From an uncultured Pelagibacteraceae bacterium (GTDB lineage Bacteria > Pseudomonadota > Alphaproteobacteria > Pelagibacterales > Pelagibacteraceae), in NCBI GenBank assembly GCA_902535155.1, contig CACASB010000005.1, positions 1 to 45,010 of the forward strand: a stretch of 45,010 nt of DNA, written 5' to 3'. Every line of letters begins with the position of its first letter. Position 1 is the first letter of the stretch. The notes beneath the pieces are model-generated. The model worked only from the letters and a program-made list of their open reading frames with translations. It was not told the DNA's origin and made no database searches. The position numbers and the translations under genes are program-made. This document shows positions 17,875 to 24,942 of this stretch, piece after piece.

Positions 17875-19904
17875 TTTAATCGTTTTTGATATCTCAACCA
17901 ACCTGGACTTCTATAAACACCTTCATCATTTTCTAAGTCTTGATTAAAATCGAAAAAATCTTCCTCCTCTTTTTCATAATTATTAACTTTCTTAATATAT
18001 TTTTCAGGTAGTTCATCTATAAATCTTGAAGAAATACTATCTATCCAATCTCCCTGGTAAAATCTGTTAAGTGAGAATGATATATATACATCGTGTTTGG
18101 CTCTAGTGATCCCAACATATGCAAGTCTTCTTTCCTCCTCAAGGCCTTTTTGACCTTTTTCGTCAATCGATTTCTGGTGTGGAAATAATCCCTCTTCCCA
18201 ACCTGGAAGAAAAACTGAATCAAACTCAAGACCTTTAGAAGCATGCATTGTCATCAAGTTAATTTTTTCTCCATCCCAATCGTTATCTATAGATGTTGCT
18301 AGAGAGACATGTTCTAAAAAACTTTCCAGATTATCAAATTCTTTCATAGCATTTAAAAGTTCTTTTATATTTTCAAGTCTATTTTCATTTTCCAAATCTT
18401 TTTTATTTTTTAATAAAAGTGAATAACCTGACTCATCCAAAATTATTTGAAGTAATTTCACATGGTCAATTTTTTTGTTGAAATGATCATTTCTCCATTT
18501 TTCCAATAAATTCAAAAAATTAAATAAACCAATTTTTGTTTTGGGTTTGACTTTATTTAATTCAATTAAATTTTTTGATGAATTTTCAAGGGATAAGTTA
18601 TTTTTTTTTGCGTGCTCACTAATCATCTTAAAAGAGGTGTCCCCGATCGATCTTTTAGGAACATTAACAATTCTCTCAAAAGCCAAGTCATCTTTGTTTT
18701 GATAAACTGTTCTAAGATATGCGATACAATCTTTGATTTCAGCACGTTCATAAAATTTAACACCACCTATTATTCTGTAAGGTAAGCCAATTTTTAAAAA
18801 TCTTTCTTCAAATTCCCTCGTTTGATAAATTGCTCTAACTAATATAGCTACATTATTTAATCTGTGTTTTTTTGAAACTTTATCCTCAATGATTTTTGAA
18901 ACATAAATTGCTTCCTCTTTTCCACTTTTATAACAATTGAGGTTTACTAATTCTCCTTGATTTTGATTTGAAATAAGTTCTTTACCTAACCTATTCTCAT
19001 TTTTTGAAATAAGCTCAGATGCTACATTTAAGATATTTTGTGTAGATCTATAATTTTCCTCAAGTCTAATAATTTTTGTGTTTTTGTATACTTTGTCAAA
19101 TTCTAAAAAATTTTTTATTTCAGCACCTCTCCAACTATAAATAGATTGATCATCATCACCAACACAACAAATATTATCATGATTTTTAGTTAAAAGTTTT
19201 AACCATTTACTTTGAATAAAATTTGTATCCTGATATTCGTCAACTAAAATATATTTAAAATTTTTAGAGTAAATTTCATTTATATCTATGTTTTTCTCAA
19301 AGATTGATACACAGTGCAAAATTAAATCTCCAAAATCGCAAGCGTTGAGATTTGTTAGTTTTGTTTGATAAATTTTATAAATTTTTAATAAGTTTTTTTC
19401 AAGATTTTCACCTTTTTTCAAAACAACATCATCAGGATACCAGCCAAAATTTTTCCATTTATTAATCAATGAAATTATAAAATTTGGTGAAATTTTTTTT
19501 ATGTCTATATTTTCTGCGTTACATATTGATTTCACAAGCCTTAATTGGTCGTCCTGATCTATAATTGTAAAATTTTGATTTAAATTAATTGCTTTTGCAT
19601 GTCTTCTTAAAATTTTAGCGCATATAGAATGAAAAGTTCCAAGCCAGGGTAGACCCACTTCTTTATTATTAAGAATTTTACTTACTCTATTCTGCATTTC
19701 ACGTGCAGCTTTATTTGTAAAAGTTACTGATAATATTTGGTTTGAAAATGCTTTATTCTCTTTTAAAATATGAGCTATCCTTGAAGTAAGCACTCTTGTT
19801 TTACCAGATCCAGCACCCGCAACAATTAAAAGTGGTCCAGAGATATACAGAACCGCTTTCTTTTGAGATTCATTTAAATTATTTAAATATTCAAGATTTG
19901 GCAT
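17871..19904 (-). CDS. uvrD: Superfamily 1 DNA helicase, UvrD/PcrA/Rep type
   Basis: A 3'-5' DNA helicase for repair and replication restart. Motif Q/I is at the N-terminus: L-N-E-S-Q-K-K-A-V followed by the Walker loop G-A-G-S-G-K-T. Motif Ia T-F-T-N-K-A-A-R-E-M, motif II D-E-Y-Q-D-T-N, motif III V-G-D-D-D-Q-S-I-Y-S-W-R-G-A, motif V T-M-H-A-S-K-G-L-E-F and motif VI E-E-E-R-R-L-A-Y-V-G-I-T-R-A follow in order. Length 677 fits Rep/PcrA/UvrD. It is the first gene of a two-gene minus-strand unit with the aminopeptidase and is divergent from the AsmA-like gene across 42 bases. Distinguishing UvrD from Rep or PcrA needs a tree. Confidence 0.93.
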   Translation of the reverse strand: MPNLEYLNNLNESQKKAVLYISGPLLIVAGAGSGKTRVLTSRIAHILKENKAFSNQILSVTFTNKAAREMQNRVSKILNNKEVGLPWLGTFHSICAKILRRHAKAINLNQNFTIIDQDDQLRLVKSICNAENIDIKKISPNFIISLINKWKNFGWYPDDVVLKKGENLEKNLLKIYKIYQTKLTNLNACDFGDLILHCVSIFEKNIDINEIYSKNFKYILVDEYQDTNFIQSKWLKLLTKNHDNICCVGDDDQSIYSWRGAEIKNFLEFDKVYKNTKIIRLEENYRSTQNILNVASELISKNENRLGKELISNQNQGELVNLNCYKSGKEEAIYVSKIIEDKVSKKHRLNNVAILVRAIYQTREFEERFLKIGLPYRIIGGVKFYERAEIKDCIAYLRTVYQNKDDLAFERIVNVPKRSIGDTSFKMISEHAKKNNLSLENSSKNLIELNKVKPKTKIGLFNFLNLLEKWRNDHFNKKIDHVKLLQIILDESGYSLLLKNKKDLENENRLENIKELLNAMKEFDNLESFLEHVSLATSIDNDWDGEKINLMTMHASKGLEFDSVFLPGWEEGLFPHQKSIDEKGQKGLEEERRLAYVGITRAKHDVYISFSLNRFYQGDWIDSISSRFIDELPEKYIKKVNNYEKEEEDFFDFNQDLENDEGVYRSPGWLRYQKRLK

Positions 19905-19946
19905 TTTAATTAATAAATTAACCTAATATAAATCATTTAACACATT

Positions 19947-21515
19947 ATGAAAAATTTTAAATTAAATTTAAACTCAATATCAAATACCCTCAAAAAAAAT
20001 AAAATATATAAAAAAACTAATATTTTTTTAGAAAATGCTAAAAACGCAGTAAGTATTGTACATTTAAAAAAAGATGTACAAAAAAAATACAAAGAACTTT
20101 ACGAGGAAAAATTTAAGATTTCATATCTAATATTTATTTGTAGTTTATTTTTTTTTTATTACCTAATTTATTTATCTTTTCCAGGCATTTTGCACTCTAA
20201 TAAAGATCAAAATTATTTCACTAAAATTTTAAATGAACAATATGGACTAGAGTTTGCACTGTCCCCAAAGATAAATTATTTAATTTTGCCTAGACCTCAC
20301 TTTCAAATAAATGATGTAGCAATTTTTAGTCAAAAAAATCATTTTCAAAAAGAAATTGCCCAAGTTAAGAAACTTAAAATTTATCTTGTACAAAATAATT
20401 TTTTCAAAAAAAAGGAATTACAAATTAAATCTATAGAGTTTTTTGATACGAATTTTTTTTTTGACAAATCAGATGTGTCATTCTTAAAAAATTTTTTTAT
20501 CAAAGGCTTTAATGAAAAACCCTTAAATATAAAACGAGCTAATCTATTTTATCAAGATACTGATAAACAAACTATTTCATTCGTAAATTTAAAAAAAATT
20601 AATATGATTTACAATAATAAAACAAAACAACACAACCTAATATCCGAAGGTAATATATTTAATTTACCTTTTGAATTAACATGGAAACAAACCAGCGATA
20701 AATCAGAAAATAATATGAATTTAAAATTTAAAAAAATTAATTTAAATATTTCAAATTATAACAAATTAATGAACAACGAAAAAATAAGTAGATTGCAAAT
20801 AATCTCAAATAGATCCAGATATGTTATTAATTATGTGTTAAATGATGATATAATTGAATTTAATTCCGATAATTCTTTTATTGGAAATGATAAACTTACT
20901 TATGATGGAAAAATATTTTTAAATCCATTCAATTTTGATTTTAATTCAACTTTAGATAATGTTAAATTTAAAAATATATTATCTAATAATATTATTTTTA
21001 AAGAAATTTTATCCAAAGATTTTGCGTTAAATGAAAATTTTAATGGTAACTTAAAATTACACATTAAAAAATTAGATAAAAACCCACTCTTTGAAAATAT
21101 AAAAATTAACGCAAGGTTTGTTGGAGATGTTTTGGACCTAAGTAAGTCCGTATTTTCAAATGATAAAATTGCGAATTTGATTTTACAAAAGGGAAGTTTA
21201 TATGAGGAACAAGATAACTTAATTTTTATAGGAGAAATGGACTTTATAATAAATAATCCAGACAAATTCTATAACAAATTTGTTGTTCCAAAAAAAAATC
21301 GGGTTGATCTTAAAAAAATTAATTTTGAAATTATGGTAAACTTAACAAATTCTGAGGTAAAAATTTTAAAAATTATAAATGATAGATACAAAGATAGAGA
21401 ATTTGATCAAATTGATGAATTAATTTATGAGTTTAATAGCGGAGCTTTAAATATTTCAAATTGGATAGAATTAAAAAAATTTACTAACAAAATAATTTCA
21501 TCTTATTCTGGTTGA
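19947..21515 (+). CDS. AsmA-like single-pass membrane-anchored protein
   Basis: The 522-residue product has a basic, lysine-rich cytoplasmic N-tail of about 57 residues, one hydrophobic helix (about 58-78) and a long extracytoplasmic part rich in beta-strand patterns. Just after the helix, the segment around L-I-L-P-R-P-H-F-Q-I-N-D-V-A-I resembles the start of AsmA-family proteins, whose beta-groove domains are linked to lipid movement or outer-membrane homeostasis between the two membranes. Repeated strand-like stretches with N/K/D-rich turns continue to the end. The assignment is from architecture and this local resemblance, so function is inferred. Its stop overlaps the convergent fumC gene by 13 bases. 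Confidence 0.6.
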   Translation: MKNFKLNLNSISNTLKKNKIYKKTNIFLENAKNAVSIVHLKKDVQKKYKELYEEKFKISYLIFICSLFFFYYLIYLSFPGILHSNKDQNYFTKILNEQYGLEFALSPKINYLILPRPHFQINDVAIFSQKNHFQKEIAQVKKLKIYLVQNNFFKKKELQIKSIEFFDTNFFFDKSDVSFLKNFFIKGFNEKPLNIKRANLFYQDTDKQTISFVNLKKINMIYNNKTKQHNLISEGNIFNLPFELTWKQTSDKSENNMNLKFKKINLNISNYNKLMNNEKISRLQIISNRSRYVINYVLNDDIIEFNSDNSFIGNDKLTYDGKIFLNPFNFDFNSTLDNVKFKNILSNNIIFKEILSKDFALNENFNGNLKLHIKKLDKNPLFENIKINARFVGDVLDLSKSVFSNDKIANLILQKGSLYEEQDNLIFIGEMDFIINNPDKFYNKFVVPKKNRVDLKKINFEIMVNLTNSEVKILKIINDRYKDREFDQIDELIYEFNSGALNISNWIELKKFTNKIISSYSG

Positions 21516-22891
21516 ATCATTTTTTTTGGATCAACAATTTTTTTATAATCTTTCTCATCCATAAGGCCAGCCTTTATAACCTCTGTTTTAAGACTGGTAT
21601 TATTTTTTAGCGCCTTTTTGGCGATATTGGCAGCTCTATCGTATCCAATTTTTGGTGCTAGAGCTGTCACTAACATTAATGAACTTTCCAAGTCTTTTTT
21701 TATTTTTTCTTGATTAGCTTTTAAACCTTTAACACAATATTTAGCAAAATTTTTTGAACAGTCAGAAATAAGATCTATAGATTGCAATACATTATAGGCT
21801 ATTAATGGTTTGAATACATTAAGTTCGAATTGACCTTGGGACCCTGCAATCGTGATACCTGTGTGATTACCCATAACTTTTACACAAACCATTGTTACAG
21901 CTTCGGATTGGGTTGGATTAACTTTGCCAGGCATGATTGATGAACCAGGTTCATTTGCAGGTAAAGTTAATTCACCGTATCCAGCCCTGGGTCCCGATCC
22001 AAGAAACCTTATATCATTTGCAATTTTTAATAAACAAACTGCCGTCGTATTAAGTACACCTGAAAAATTTACGATTGTATCGTGAGCGGCTAATGCTGCA
22101 AATTTATTTTTGGAAGGTTTAAAATTTATTTTTGTTAATTTACTTATTTCTTTACAAATTTTTTTGTCAAAATTTTTTCTTGTATTAATTCCCGTTCCTA
22201 CAGCCGTACCACCTTGAGCTAAAAAATATATTTCATTTAAACTACTCTTTATTCTATTTATACAATCCTCTAGTTGGGATTGATACCCAGAAAATTCCTG
22301 ACCTAGACTTAAAGGAGTTGCATCTTGAAGATGTGTTCTACCCACTTTTATGATTTTATTAAATTTTTTTACTTTGTTTTTGAGCTCTTTATTTAAAAGA
22401 ATCAGACTTGGCAAAAGTTTATTTCTTGTTTCAATAGCAACAGCTATATGCATTGCTGTCGGAAAAACATCATTAGTAGATTGTGATTTATTGACATGAT
22501 CATTTGGATGAACTGGTTTTTTTGTACCAAGCTTACCTCCTAAAAATTCAATTGCTCTATTGGAAATTACCTCATTCACATTCATATTTGTTTGAGTACC
22601 TGACCCAGTTTGCCAAACTTTAAGAGGAAAATTTTCATCAAGTTTACCAGATATAACCTCGTTACAGGCCTTTATAATTGCATTTGCTATTTTTGGATTT
22701 ACTTGTTTTTCTTTTTTATGTACTAGAGCTGCTGATTTTTTTATTATTGCAATCGACTTTATTAAGATTTTTTGAACTAATACTTCCCCAATATCAAAAA
22801 ATTTTTTTGATCTTTCAGTTGAAGCGCCCCAATATTTGCTTGATGGAACCTTAATTTGACCAATACTATCGTATTCTTTTCTAAATTTCAT
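21503..22891 (-). CDS. fumC: Class II fumarate hydratase FumC
   Basis: FumC interconverts fumarate and malate in the citric acid cycle without an iron-sulfur cluster. The superfamily signature G-S-S-I-M-P-G-K-V-N-P-T is intact and includes the catalytic-loop serine. T-G-S-G-T-Q-T-N-M-N-V-N-E-V, V-G-R-T-H-L-Q-D-A-T-P and the H-P-N-D-H-V-N-K-S-Q-S-T-N-D segment are also present. I use the ATG at 22889-22891, because the protein then begins M-K-F-R-K-E-Y-D-S-I-G as other FumC do and has 462 residues. A further ATG nine codons upstream is possible but adds a non-family tail. Confidence 0.96.
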   Translation of the reverse strand: MKFRKEYDSIGQIKVPSSKYWGASTERSKKFFDIGEVLVQKILIKSIAIIKKSAALVHKKEKQVNPKIANAIIKACNEVISGKLDENFPLKVWQTGSGTQTNMNVNEVISNRAIEFLGGKLGTKKPVHPNDHVNKSQSTNDVFPTAMHIAVAIETRNKLLPSLILLNKELKNKVKKFNKIIKVGRTHLQDATPLSLGQEFSGYQSQLEDCINRIKSSLNEIYFLAQGGTAVGTGINTRKNFDKKICKEISKLTKINFKPSKNKFAALAAHDTIVNFSGVLNTTAVCLLKIANDIRFLGSGPRAGYGELTLPANEPGSSIMPGKVNPTQSEAVTMVCVKVMGNHTGITIAGSQGQFELNVFKPLIAYNVLQSIDLISDCSKNFAKYCVKGLKANQEKIKKDLESSLMLVTALAPKIGYDRAANIAKKALKNNTSLKTEVIKAGLMDEKDYKKIVDPKKMIQPE

Positions 22892-22939
22892 TTGGATAAT
22901 TATATTAATCTTATACATTAAAATTAAATAGAATCATAT

Positions 22940-22945
22940 AGGAGA
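22940..22945 (+). promoter_or_regulatory. Strong Shine-Dalgarno AGGAGA
   Basis: AGGAGA ends three bases before the ATG at 22949 and fixes that start. Most genes in this window have only weak purine stretches, so it stands out with the similar site before ilvC. Confidence 0.6.
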
Positions 22946-22948
22946 CCA

Positions 22949-23320
22949 ATGACAAATTTTGAAAAAGTTAGATTATTTATGACAACATTTGGACAAGAAG
23001 TTAAAAAAAAATCTGGTTTAAGCTCAGATAAAATTAATAATTTAAGAATAAATTTAATAGAAGAGGAACTTATTGAACTAAAAGATGCAGTAAACAATAA
23101 AGATATTAGGGAGGTTGCGGACGCACTAACAGATATCCTATATGTTACTTATGGAGCAGGACATGCGTTTGGAATAAATTTAGACGATTGTTTTGAGGAA
23201 GTTCAAAAATCAAATATGAGTAAATTAGGAGATGATGGTAAACCTATATATAATAATTTGGGTAAAGTTATGAAAGGACCAAAATATTTTAAGCCTAATT
23301 TAAATAAATTTTTATTTTAA
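22949..23320 (+). CDS. MazG-like / PRA-PH superfamily nucleotide pyrophosphohydrolase
   Basis: The 123-residue all-helical protein shows the signature of the MazG/HisE/dUTPase-2 superfamily: E-E-x-x-E-L at about 37-42 (E-E-E-L-I-E-L) and a second acidic helix E-V-A-D-A-L-T-D at about 60-67. These supply the magnesium-binding carboxylates used to hydrolyse nucleoside triphosphates to monophosphate and pyrophosphate. A C-terminal K-x-x-x-G-P-K-Y segment resembles other small family members. Possible roles include clearing damaged or non-canonical nucleotides; the substrate cannot be told from sequence. The gene is monocistronic between divergent fumC and a convergent small membrane-protein gene. 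Confidence 0.75.
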   Translation: MTNFEKVRLFMTTFGQEVKKKSGLSSDKINNLRINLIEEELIELKDAVNNKDIREVADALTDILYVTYGAGHAFGINLDDCFEEVQKSNMSKLGDDGKPIYNNLGKVMKGPKYFKPNLNKFLF

Positions 23321-23322
23321 TA

Positions 23323-23619
23323 TTAATTGTTTAAAATAAACATCAGAACATGACTTATTAAATACATGGAAACAGTAAATCCTATAAAAAAGTTCCAATA
23401 CATAAATGAAACAGTTCTATTTCTTATCCTTCTCTTTCTGACAAATTCCTTATCATCCAAATCGGATACATCTCTTACCCCTTTTACTTGGTAATCATAT
23501 GACCATCTCCAGATGGTGTTTCCAAACCTTTCATCTGTTTTATTATAATATTTAATCCAAGCAGCTATATATTGATGTAAAAGATAGATTAAAATTAAAG
23601 CAATAAAACCAAATAACAT
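23323..23619 (-). CDS. Small membrane protein of unknown function, two transmembrane helices
   Basis: The 98-residue product has a hydrophobic helix at the very N-terminus (about 1-20) and another at the C-terminus (about 72-96). Between them lies a hydrophilic, tryptophan/tyrosine- and charge-rich stretch with a basic cluster R-K-R-R-I-R-N-R just before the second helix, suggesting both ends in the membrane and the middle in the cytoplasm. I do not recognise the family. It lies downstream of the tmRNA gene on the same strand, beyond that gene's terminator, and ends two bases from the convergent MazG-like gene. Clean start, codon usage like its neighbours and exact packing support a real gene. 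Confidence 0.6.
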   Translation of the reverse strand: MLFGFIALILIYLLHQYIAAWIKYYNKTDERFGNTIWRWSYDYQVKGVRDVSDLDDKEFVRKRRIRNRTVSFMYWNFFIGFTVSMYLISHVLMFILNN

Positions 23620-23645
23620 AATTTAATATTATAAAATTATTAGAT

Positions 23646-23679
23646 AAAAAAAAAGGGGCGTTCTGTTGCCAGGTGCCCC
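23646..23679 (-). terminator. Rho-independent terminator of the tmRNA gene
   Basis: On the minus strand GGGGC (23679-23675) and GCCCC (23659-23655) can pair around a 15-base loop, and a run of nine T follows directly (23654-23646). The hairpin may also be the 3' structure of the coding piece. It separates the RNA from the small membrane-protein gene. Confidence 0.7.
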
Positions 23680-23915
23680 GAACCCCGTAACTTAATTAAA
23701 AAAATTAATTAAGCTGCAAGAGCAAATTTATTATTTGCAATTATAAATAGCCCGTTACGGTGGAACAATTCCGAACGAAAGAAAGACTTTTAGACATCCG
23801 TCGATCCTAGTTCACCCCCATAAGTTGTAAATTTTTGGTGGAGGTGGTGGGTACTGCCCCCACGTCCGCAATGTTTATTACGAAATTCGTTTATCGTCGT
23901 AGTTGGAAAACCAAC
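23655..23915 (-). ncRNA. ssrA: Transfer-messenger RNA, circularly permuted two-piece form
   Basis: Read on the minus strand, the acceptor piece comes first (about 23915-23836) and ends in an encoded CCA (23838-23836). A 16-base spacer (23835-23820) follows, then the coding piece beginning GGGGGTG at 23819. GGGGGTG pairs with CACCTCC (23846-23840) as the acceptor stem, with a G3-U70 wobble and discriminator A73, the alanine identity set. The coding piece continues G-A-A-C-T-A-G-G-A-T-C-G-A-C-G, much like the tmRNA D-loop region, and encodes a degradation tag ending in L-A-A before a TAA. A 7-bp helix (CCGTAAC 23685-23691 with GTTACGG 23754-23760, plus-strand sense) encloses the tag. The T-arm is G-T-G-G-G / C-C-C-A-C with the unusual loop GGCAGTA. 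Two-piece tmRNA is characteristic of alphaproteobacteria; exact processed ends are estimated. Confidence 0.93.
23709..23738 (-). other. tmRNA proteolysis-tag reading frame
   Basis: Ten codons including the stop read A-N-N-K-F-A-L-A-A then TAA on the minus strand. GCA at 23738-23736 is the likely resume codon. The hydrophobic L-A-A ending matches tags recognised by ClpXP and related proteases. The frame is one residue shorter than the E. coli tag. Confidence 0.85.
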
Positions 23916-23918
23916 ACT

Positions 23919-23924
23919 TATAAT
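23919..23924 (+). promoter_or_regulatory. Candidate -10 box for thyX
   Basis: A perfect TATAAT on the plus strand lies 36 bases before the thyX ATG, inside the same A+T-rich stretch that holds the divergent tmRNA promoter. No good -35 accompanies it. Confidence 0.3.
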
Positions 23925-23949
23925 ATAAAAGCAATTATATTAGATTCAA
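23922..23949 (-). promoter_or_regulatory. Candidate sigma-70 promoter for the tmRNA gene
   Basis: On the minus strand TTGAAT (23949-23944) is followed after 16 bases by TATATT (23927-23922). Transcription would start near 23915, exactly where the first stem of the acceptor piece (GTTGG-TTTT-CCAAC) begins. An overlapping TATTAT two bases on is an alternative -10. Confidence 0.5.
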
Positions 23950-23959
23950 CAAATAATTC

Positions 23960-24907
23960 ATGAAACTTACAAAAGAACAAGAGCTAGAAATAAAGGATTT
24001 ACAATCCCAGGAAAACAAAACTAAAAGAGTCGTTGCACCAGAACTTGAGAAAATTCTCTATGATGCAATTTCAGTTTTAGATCATGGGTTCGTTAGAGTT
24101 ATAGATTATATGGGAGATGACACGTCAATAGTTCAAGCAGCAAGAGTTTCATATGGAAAAGGAACCAAAAAAGTTTCTACAGATAGTGGATTGATAAAAT
24201 ATTTAATGAGGCATTGGCACAGTACTCCTTTTGAAATGTGTGAAATTAAATACCATGTGAAGTTACCAATATTTATTGCAAGACAATGGATAAGACATAG
24301 AACTGCAAATGTTAATGAATACTCAGCGCGTTATTCAATTTTAGATAAAGAATTTTATCTTCCAAAAAACGAACACTTAGCAGCTCAATCAAAAAGTAAC
24401 AGACAAGGTAGAGGAGAAGTTCTTGAAGGAGAACAAGCTAAAAAAGTTCTCAGTCTTTTAAAAAATGATGCAGAACGTACATATGAAAATTACGAGACAA
24501 TGTTAAATGAAAGATATGACGGTTCAGTAGTTGATGAAAAAGAAACAGGGCTCGCAAGAGAACTTGCAAGAATGAATTTGACTTTAAATACTTATACTCA
24601 ATGGTATTGGAAAACAGACTTATTGAATCTTATGAATTTTTTAAGATTAAGAGCAGATCATCACGCACAATATGAAATAAGAGCTTATGCAGATGTAATG
24701 TTGGATACTTTAAAAAGATGGGTACCAACAACTTATGACGCCTTTATGGATTACAGAGTAGGTGGTACTGAAGTATCATCTAAAGGTAAAATTATTATTC
24801 AAAAACTAATAAGTGGTGAAAAGGTAGATCCGGAACAGTCAGGCCTTTCAAAAAGGGAGTGGAATGAGCTTATGTCTGCACTAGAACTTAAAGATAAATT
24901 GATTTAG
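23960..24907 (+). CDS. thyX: Flavin-dependent thymidylate synthase ThyX
   Basis: ThyX makes dTMP from dUMP using FAD and methylene-tetrahydrofolate and yields tetrahydrofolate directly, so it lowers the need for dihydrofolate reductase. The diagnostic R-H-R-x7-S motif is at residues 112-122, followed by A-R-Y-S. Other family segments are H-x-S-P/T-F-E (here H-S-T-P-F-E-M) and the C-terminal L-R-x-x-x-H-A-Q-Y-E-I-R region that binds FAD and nucleotide. At 315 residues it is somewhat longer than the shortest ThyX, with a lysine/glutamate-rich N-terminal extension, as in several alphaproteobacterial forms. It is divergent from the tmRNA gene and seems monocistronic. Confidence 0.96.
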   Translation: MKLTKEQELEIKDLQSQENKTKRVVAPELEKILYDAISVLDHGFVRVIDYMGDDTSIVQAARVSYGKGTKKVSTDSGLIKYLMRHWHSTPFEMCEIKYHVKLPIFIARQWIRHRTANVNEYSARYSILDKEFYLPKNEHLAAQSKSNRQGRGEVLEGEQAKKVLSLLKNDAERTYENYETMLNERYDGSVVDEKETGLARELARMNLTLNTYTQWYWKTDLLNLMNFLRLRADHHAQYEIRAYADVMLDTLKRWVPTTYDAFMDYRVGGTEVSSKGKIIIQKLISGEKVDPEQSGLSKREWNELMSALELKDKLI

Positions 24908-24942
24908 AATAAGATTACTTTTTGTTATATCAGTGATTTAAA

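Noticed and set aside
17875..17901. TTG start for the aminopeptidase nine codons upstream
   Set aside because: The ATG at 17874 overlaps the helicase stop as ATGA, the common coupling in this window.
22892..22918. Upstream ATG for fumC
   Set aside because: The added nine residues are not part of the FumC family N-terminus; kept only as an alternative.
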